Shown: positions 30,751-35,106 of the stretch, one piece after another
How the letters are laid out: every line of letters starts with the position of its first letter
Position numbering within the stretch: position 1 is the stretch's first letter
From: JAXHLG01 sp046497225
GTDB lineage: Bacteria; Patescibacteriota; Minisyncoccia; Moranbacterales; DUUL01
Reading direction: 5' to 3'
Assembly: GCA_046497225.1 (NCBI GenBank)
Contig: JAWOGA010000060.1
Span: 1-35,106 of the forward strand
Length of the DNA: 35,106 nucleotides
Made by a program: the position numbers and the translations under genes
The notes under the pieces: model-generated
Databases searched by the model: none
What the model was told of the DNA's origin: nothing
The model's input: the letters and a program-made list of their open reading frames with translations, nothing else

Positions 30751-32118
30751 ATGAAGGTAGTGTTCACTAAAAAAGAAAAATTATTTTTGCTGATTTTTTT
30801 AACCTCAGCAGCTTTTTCGGGGCTAAGTAGTTCTTCTTTGGCTGAGGAGGAATTGGATTATTTGGGAAATTATAACAACAAAGATCTTCAAACTATTATT
30901 GAAAAGCCTTTTTATTTGTATAGCGAAAATAAAGATTCCCCAATTTTATTTTATCTGAAGGACTTTATAGATTGGCAATACTCCCTGAAAAAAGATTTTG
31001 ATTATGTCTCAGAAATCGAAAATCCTTTTTATTGTGGCGAACAGGCCAAAAATGAACCTTTTTGTTTTATATCGGAAACCTTTGAACAAAAAGTTCACTA
31101 CAAAAAAATCAACAAGATATCTTTAAAAAAACAAGAAACAAAAGAATACTTGCAAAATATTTCCAGTGATATTAACAGAGAGCCTAAAAATGGAAAATTC
31201 GAGTTTGTAAAAGATGATAAAAAATTGAAAGTTTTAGAAAAAAGCAAAAAGGGCATTGCCCTAAAAGTAGATAAAAGCTATAAAAAAATAAAAAATAACC
31301 TTGTTGAAAATAGCGAAACTTCTTATATTCCTTTAGAGGTGAGCCTCCAGGAGCCGGATATATCAACCCAGAATCCGGAAAAGTATGAAATCAAAAAAGA
31401 GATGGGTGAGGGAGAATCTGGTTTTCATGGCTCCACCGATACCAGGGTTCACAACATTAAAACAGCAGCTTCCAGGTTTCACGGCTTGGTTTTGAAACCG
31501 GGAGAGGTTCTTTCTTTTGTTGAAACTCTAGGTGAAGTTAATGAAAAAACCGGATATGAGGAAGAACTTGTTATTAAAAAGAATAAAACGGTGCCGGAGT
31601 TTGGGGGAGGTATTTGCCAAGTTTCAACGACAATGTTTAGAGCCGGATTGAATGCAGGTTTGGAAATTACGGAAAGGCATAATCATTCTTACCCCGTTCA
31701 CTACTATGACCCGCCCGGCACTGATGCTACTGTTTATATCCCAAAGCCTGATTTGAAAATAAAAAACACCACTGACAATTATTTGCTTATTCAAACTGAA
31801 ATGGAAGAGCAAGACGAAGAATTTTTTATTTATTTTTATTCCAAGGATGATCCTTATGAAGTTGAAATTATTGGCCCCGAAGTAACAGAAAGAACTCCGG
31901 AGGGAAGAATTCGTACTAAACTAGAACAGGTAGTTAAAAATAAAAACGGAGAAGAAATAAGAAAGGATGTTTTCAAGAGTTTTTATGACAACCCTGATAA
32001 CTATCCCAATCCGGATGATATTTTTACTGAAAAACCGGAGGATTGGTCTAATAAAGAGTGGGGAGAATATTATGAGAAGTTCGGTCCGATGATTGAGCAA
32101 TTAAAAAAGGAGGATTAG
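30751..32118 (+). CDS. Secreted VanW-family protein
   Basis: 455 aa. Residues 1-31 are a signal peptide (KKEKLFLLIFLTSAAFSG, cut after SLA). Residues ~35-220 are a peptidoglycan-binding or unknown region. The VanW domain (about 225-345) shows STDTRVHNIKTAASRFHGLVLKPGEVLSF, GGGICQVSTT (285-294), ERHNHSYPVHYYDPPGTDATV. VanW domains are related to L,D-transpeptidase-like folds; their function is not settled. The C-terminus is hydrophilic with WSNKEWGEYYEKF. The secreted nature and the domain suggest a wall role with the other envelope proteins here. Confidence 0.9.
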   Translation: MKVVFTKKEKLFLLIFLTSAAFSGLSSSSLAEEELDYLGNYNNKDLQTIIEKPFYLYSENKDSPILFYLKDFIDWQYSLKKDFDYVSEIENPFYCGEQAKNEPFCFISETFEQKVHYKKINKISLKKQETKEYLQNISSDINREPKNGKFEFVKDDKKLKVLEKSKKGIALKVDKSYKKIKNNLVENSETSYIPLEVSLQEPDISTQNPEKYEIKKEMGEGESGFHGSTDTRVHNIKTAASRFHGLVLKPGEVLSFVETLGEVNEKTGYEEELVIKKNKTVPEFGGGICQVSTTMFRAGLNAGLEITERHNHSYPVHYYDPPGTDATVYIPKPDLKIKNTTDNYLLIQTEMEEQDEEFFIYFYSKDDPYEVEIIGPEVTERTPEGRIRTKLEQVVKNKNGEEIRKDVFKSFYDNPDNYPNPDDIFTEKPEDWSNKEWGEYYEKFGPMIEQLKKED

Positions 32119-32161
32119 AAAATCTAATTAGCCAGGAATTGCTATTGTTGTCTAAAAATTT

Positions 32162-34084
32162 TTATTTTTTCAGAACCTCCAAAAATGCTTTTTGTGGAAT
32201 ATCCACTTTTCCGGATTGAACCATCTTTTTCTTTCCCTTCTTTTGTTTTTCCAAGAGTTTTCTTTTTCTGGTTACGTCTCCTCCATAGAGCTTGGCGGTA
32301 ACGTCTTTTCTGAAGGCTTTAATATTTTCCCTGGCGAGGAAATTACTACCCACGGCAGCTTGAAGCTTTATCTGAAAATTTTGTCTCGGGATAACATCTT
32401 TTAATTTTTTTACAATTTTTCTGCCCTCGGCTTGGGCATTTTTTTGGTGGACTACTTGAGAAAATGAATCAACCCTCTCTTCTGCTACATAGATATCCAA
32501 CCTAACTAAATCTGCCGGGCGATAATCGGTTATTTCGTAACTGAAAGAGGCAAAACCGCTGGTTGCCGATTTAATGTTATCATGAAGATTGATAACGATG
32601 TCGGCCAAGGGCGCGTCAAATATTAAATTAACTCTATCTTCATCCAGATAATCAGTAGAAAGGTAATTGGCTCTGGTGGTGGATTGAGTTACTTCCATAA
32701 TGTCTCCGATAAATCTGGCGGGTGTTATTATTTCCAGTTTTGCTCTAGGCTCCCTTGTTTCTTGAATTTCTGTTTTATCCGGCATTTCCGAAGCCGAGTA
32801 TATTTTTTGGATTTTTCCGTCTGTTTTTTCAATTTCATAAACTACACTGGGCGTGGTTATAACCGGAGAAAAGCCAAATTCTCTGGAAAGCCTTTCTTTG
32901 ACTATCTCCAGATGTAACACTCCCAAGAAACCTATCCTAAAGCCTCTTCCTAGAGCTGGTGAGCTCTCGCCTTCAAAGTCTAATGCGGAATCGTTTAACT
33001 TTAATTTTTCTAAAGCATCTCTGAATTGATTGTAGTCTTCTCCTTCAGCCGGGTAAAAGCTGGCGTACATCATTGGCCGAATTTCTCGGTACCCCTCGAG
33101 AGCTTTGACTGGATTTTGATTGTTTTCATTTAGCATTTGATTTCTAGCATTTGAGTTTTTCGTAATAGTGTCTCCCACCTTGCATTGCTCCACGCTTTTT
33201 AGCCCGGTAGCTATATAACCAATTTCCCCCGTCTCTAATCCTCCTGTGGATTTAAGATCCGGAGAGAACTTCCCTACTTCTATAGCATGCGCCTCTTTTC
33301 TCCCTCTCATTAAATAAATTTTATCCTCTCTTTTAATTGATCCGTCAAAAATTCTTACAAAAGCCAAAACTCCTTTGTAAGAATCATATTTAGAATCAAA
33401 GATCAAGGCTCTTAGTGGAGCATTTTTAATGATTTTTGGCGCAGGAATCCTTTCTACTATGGCGTTCATTATATCCTCAACCCCTTCCCCGCTCTTTCCG
33501 CTAGCCAAAATTATTTCCTCTTCTTTGCAGCCCAAAAGATTTTTTAATTCGGTTTTAGTTTTTTCCACATCAGCATTCGGCAAGTCAATCTTGTTTACTA
33601 CCGGTATTATTTCCAGATCTTGCTCTAGAGCCTGGTATAAATTGGCTAAAGTTTGAGCTTGAATTCCTTGAGTACAGTCTACCAGTAAAATTGCTCCTTC
33701 CACTGCCTTCAAGGAACGAGAGACTTCATAGCCGAAATCAACATGCCCGGGAGTATCTATCAAATTGAGAGTGTAGCTCTCAATTTCGAATGAGCTTGCA
33801 ATGCCTGCATTTCTATTATCTTTCTCTTTAAATTTTTCACTGCCATCTTGATTTTTGATTTTTGATTTTTGATTTTGAATCTCATATTTCATGGTTACCG
33901 GCTGCAACTTGATCGTTATCCCCCTCTCCCTTTCCAAATCCATAGTGTCCAAAAGCTGGTCTTTCATTTTCCGGCCTTCAATGGTTTTAGTCATTTCTAG
34001 CATCCGATCAGCTAGCGTGGACTTGCCGTGATCTATATGAGCGATGATGCAAAAATTTCGAATATAATTGTCTTGCTTGTTCAT
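32162..34084 (-). CDS. lepA: Elongation factor 4 (LepA) with two low-complexity insertions
   Basis: 640 aa against about 600 usual. LepA is a ribosome-bound GTPase that affects translocation. P-loop AHIDHGKST (15-23), G2 RERGITIK (52-59), DTPGHVDF (110-117), NKID (164-167), and the C-terminal domain ending GGDVTRKRKLLEKQKKGKKKM are complete. Two segments are extra: residues ~68-100 between RERGITIKLQPVTMKY and the DTPGH strand, and residues ~310-323 in domain II. Both come from AT-rich tandem DNA. The GTPase motifs are not interrupted, so function is likely kept. The gene has its own promoter. Confidence 0.95.
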   Translation of the reverse strand: MNKQDNYIRNFCIIAHIDHGKSTLADRMLEMTKTIEGRKMKDQLLDTMDLERERGITIKLQPVTMKYEIQNQKSKIKNQDGSEKFKEKDNRNAGIASSFEIESYTLNLIDTPGHVDFGYEVSRSLKAVEGAILLVDCTQGIQAQTLANLYQALEQDLEIIPVVNKIDLPNADVEKTKTELKNLLGCKEEEIILASGKSGEGVEDIMNAIVERIPAPKIIKNAPLRALIFDSKYDSYKGVLAFVRIFDGSIKREDKIYLMRGRKEAHAIEVGKFSPDLKSTGGLETGEIGYIATGLKSVEQCKVGDTITKNSNARNQMLNENNQNPVKALEGYREIRPMMYASFYPAEGEDYNQFRDALEKLKLNDSALDFEGESSPALGRGFRIGFLGVLHLEIVKERLSREFGFSPVITTPSVVYEIEKTDGKIQKIYSASEMPDKTEIQETREPRAKLEIITPARFIGDIMEVTQSTTRANYLSTDYLDEDRVNLIFDAPLADIVINLHDNIKSATSGFASFSYEITDYRPADLVRLDIYVAEERVDSFSQVVHQKNAQAEGRKIVKKLKDVIPRQNFQIKLQAAVGSNFLARENIKAFRKDVTAKLYGGDVTRKRKLLEKQKKGKKKMVQSGKVDIPQKAFLEVLKK

Positions 34085-34119
34085 AAAAATTGTAAATAAT
34101 AGCTTTTTCTCCGCACCTA

Positions 34120-34147
34120 TCTTAAACTATCCCCGATAAATAGTCAA
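34120..34147 (-). promoter_or_regulatory. Promoter of lepA
   Basis: On the minus strand: TTGACT (34147-34142), 16-nt spacer, TAAGAT (34125-34120), 36 nt before the ATG at 34084. Confidence 0.65.
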
Positions 34148-34459
34148 TTTTGTTTTATTTGCAAAACAAAACAAACAAGAGCTACTTTACCTTGTTTTTG
34201 CAGTTATATTTAATCTTAGTAAATAATTTTGAGTTTTAAGTTTGTGATTTAAGCTTATTTTAGTCGTCTATTGTTATAAAAATCACTATATTAATTCACA
34301 AGTGTATTTTAAGCAGGAAATCATAAATAAAACCGCCATTTATTGACGGTTGTTAAACATTACCAGATTTAAACTGATAATTTTCTTTATGCAAAATTTA
34401 TAACATTCAATACTTTAAAACAACTGAACTTGCAATAATTAACTGAATTATCAAGCTTG
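34148..34459. other. Non-coding gap between lepA and the tRNA cluster
   Basis: AT-rich with no protein-like frame. The only recognisable element is a hairpin at 34331-34351 that can end the tRNA transcript. Confidence 0.5.
34331..34351 (-). terminator. Probable terminator of the tRNA cluster
   Basis: On the minus strand: AACCGTC, 7-nt loop, GGCGGTT with one mismatch, then TTATTT. About 110 nt after tRNA-Ala. Confidence 0.5.
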
Positions 34460-34533
34460 TGGACCGTGCCGGATTCGAACCGGCGGCCTCCTGTGTGCAA
34501 AACAGGTGCTCTAGCCAACTGAGCTAACGGCCC
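34460..34533 (-). tRNA. tRNA-Ala (anticodon TGC)
   Basis: 74 nt on the minus strand. Acceptor GGGCCGT/ACGGTCC, with one G-T. Anticodon stem CCTGT/ACAGG, loop TTTGCAC, anticodon TGC. T arm GCCGG-TTCGAAT-CCGGC. Discriminator A; CCA not encoded. Confidence 0.95.
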
Positions 34534-34557
34534 TTGAATAACCAAATAACTAAACTG

Positions 34558-34632
34558 TGGACGCTACTGGATTCGAACCAGTGACCTTCTGGGTGTAAAC
34601 CAGACGCTCTAAACCAACTGAGCTAAGCGTCC
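34558..34632 (-). tRNA. tRNA-Val (anticodon TAC)
   Basis: 75 nt on the minus strand. Acceptor GGACGCT/AGCGTCC. Anticodon stem TCTGG/CCAGA, loop TTTACAC, anticodon TAC. T arm ACTGG-TTCGAAT-CCAGT. Discriminator A; CCA not encoded. The cognate ValRS gene is at 26767-29439. Confidence 0.95.
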
Positions 34633-34670
34633 AAATAAATTTATATTGCGAATATTACCTGTTGCGAACT

Positions 34671-34724
34671 CTTGTGTGGGAAGTCTTGAGAATTCGGGAT
34701 TATAACCAACTGAACTAATAACTT
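34671..34724 (-). pseudogene. Decayed tRNA remnant between tRNA-Val and tRNA-Ile
   Basis: On the plus strand, ATAACCAACTGAACTAATA resembles the D-arm complement of the neighbouring tRNAs (CTAACCAACTGAGCTAA) and GAGAATTCGGGAT resembles a T arm. The anticodon arm is missing and the acceptor does not pair. Confidence 0.45.
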
Positions 34725-34789
34725 TAAAGAACAATTAATTTTGAAATTAACAAAAGAAAACAAAATCAAATCACTGAACAATCAGCCTG

Positions 34790-34863
34790 TGGGCGATCCA
34801 GGATTTGAACCTGGGACCTCAACATTATCAGTGTTGCGCTCTAACCAACTGAGCTAATCGCCC
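34790..34863 (-). tRNA. tRNA-Ile (anticodon GAT)
   Basis: 74 nt on the minus strand. Acceptor GGGCGAT/ATCGCCC. Anticodon stem CAACA/TGTTG, loop CTGATAA, anticodon GAT. T arm CCAGG-TTCAAAT-CCTGG. Discriminator A; CCA not encoded. It is first in the tRNA cluster on the minus strand. Confidence 0.95.
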
Positions 34864-34982
34864 TTAATAAAATAGCAATAAAATTTTGCTATTGAACTAA
34901 AAAAGAATTGTCACACTAAGCAACAAAAAACATTATAACAAAAATTTAATTTTTGTCCAGAAGAAATAATCATAAATTAATT

Positions 34983-35019
34983 AGGAGAAGCTGATTTTTG
35001 TAAAAAATTAGCTTCTCCT
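34983..35019. terminator. Long hairpin near the right edge
   Basis: AGGAGAAGCT pairs with AGCTTCTCCT, extended inward by AT pairs to about 17 bp with a 3-nt loop. Neither flank has a clean T tract. It probably ends a gene lying past the right edge or separates it from the tRNA cluster. Confidence 0.4.
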
Positions 35020-35106
35020 GAAAAATTATTTAAACCAAAATCCCATAAATAAAGTAAATAATTCTATCTTATGTACTGCTGCTTCAGCAGAGCCTAATTA
35101 TTTTTT

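Noticed and set aside
1..35106. UGA recoding as in Gracilibacteria/SR1
   Set aside because: At least two genes end in TGA (1715 and 29938), and tryptophans in conserved motifs are encoded by TGG.
35020..35106. A short frame at the right edge as the end of a gene
   Set aside because: All minus-strand frames have stops within a few codons of the edge and the plus strand has only a short hairpin, so I list no gene there.

Overview
The window looks like part of a chromosome from a low-GC, ultra-small Patescibacteria/CPR bacterium, most like Parcubacteria. Reasons: AT-rich genes with very short spacers, almost no Shine-Dalgarno sequences, an archaeal-type UMP kinase, a surface protein with GWI repeats, small Lys-rich ribosomal proteins, and a large share of secreted or membrane-anchored wall proteins beside bare housekeeping genes. 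UGA is used as a stop (genes ending at 1715 and 29938), so this is not a UGA-recoded lineage. The presence of L9 argues against the CPR groups known to lack it. The lineage call is inference.

Layout. 1-6710 (mostly +): tail of a GWI-repeat surface protein, an M23 lipoprotein, a small anchored protein (-), gltX, a secreted coiled-coil C39 peptidase, an HD phosphohydrolase and a small Cys protein. 7048-8187 (+): a RecB-like nuclease with an Fe-S cluster. 8283-10272 (-): membrane-anchored Ada-type zinc protein, UMP kinase and SDR, probably one transcript. 10474 (+): rpmA. 10827-17990 (-): pyrG, rplI, trxB, trxA, cis- and trans-prenyltransferases (undecaprenyl carrier), tRNA-Glu and a CAP-domain protein. 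18162-23459 (+): rpmE, prfA, prmC, smpB, ssrA (tmRNA), infC, rpmI, rplT, a translation and ribosome-rescue block. 23511-25206 (-): a four-gene operon (CCG Fe-S protein, RNHCP zinc protein, two unknown proteins). 25318-32118 (+): O-antigen-ligase-like protein, valS, PrsW-like protease, Hsp20, VanW. 32162-34863 (-): lepA with two unusual insertions, then tRNA-Ala, tRNA-Val, a tRNA remnant and tRNA-Ile.

The genes fall into three jobs: translation (two tRNA synthetases, five ribosomal proteins, IF3, RF1 and its methylase, LepA, tmRNA/SmpB, four tRNAs), envelope biogenesis and turnover (M23, C39, CAP, VanW, UppS and polyprenyl synthase, Wzy-like, PrsW), and nucleotide/redox metabolism (PyrG, UMP kinase, HD nucleotidase, TrxA/TrxB).

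The least explained parts are the region just after tmRNA (two identical 45-nt repeats around a foldable ~120-nt segment, then a 28-nt perfect palindrome before infC), the small operon at 23511-25206, and the repeat-like insertions inside lepA.
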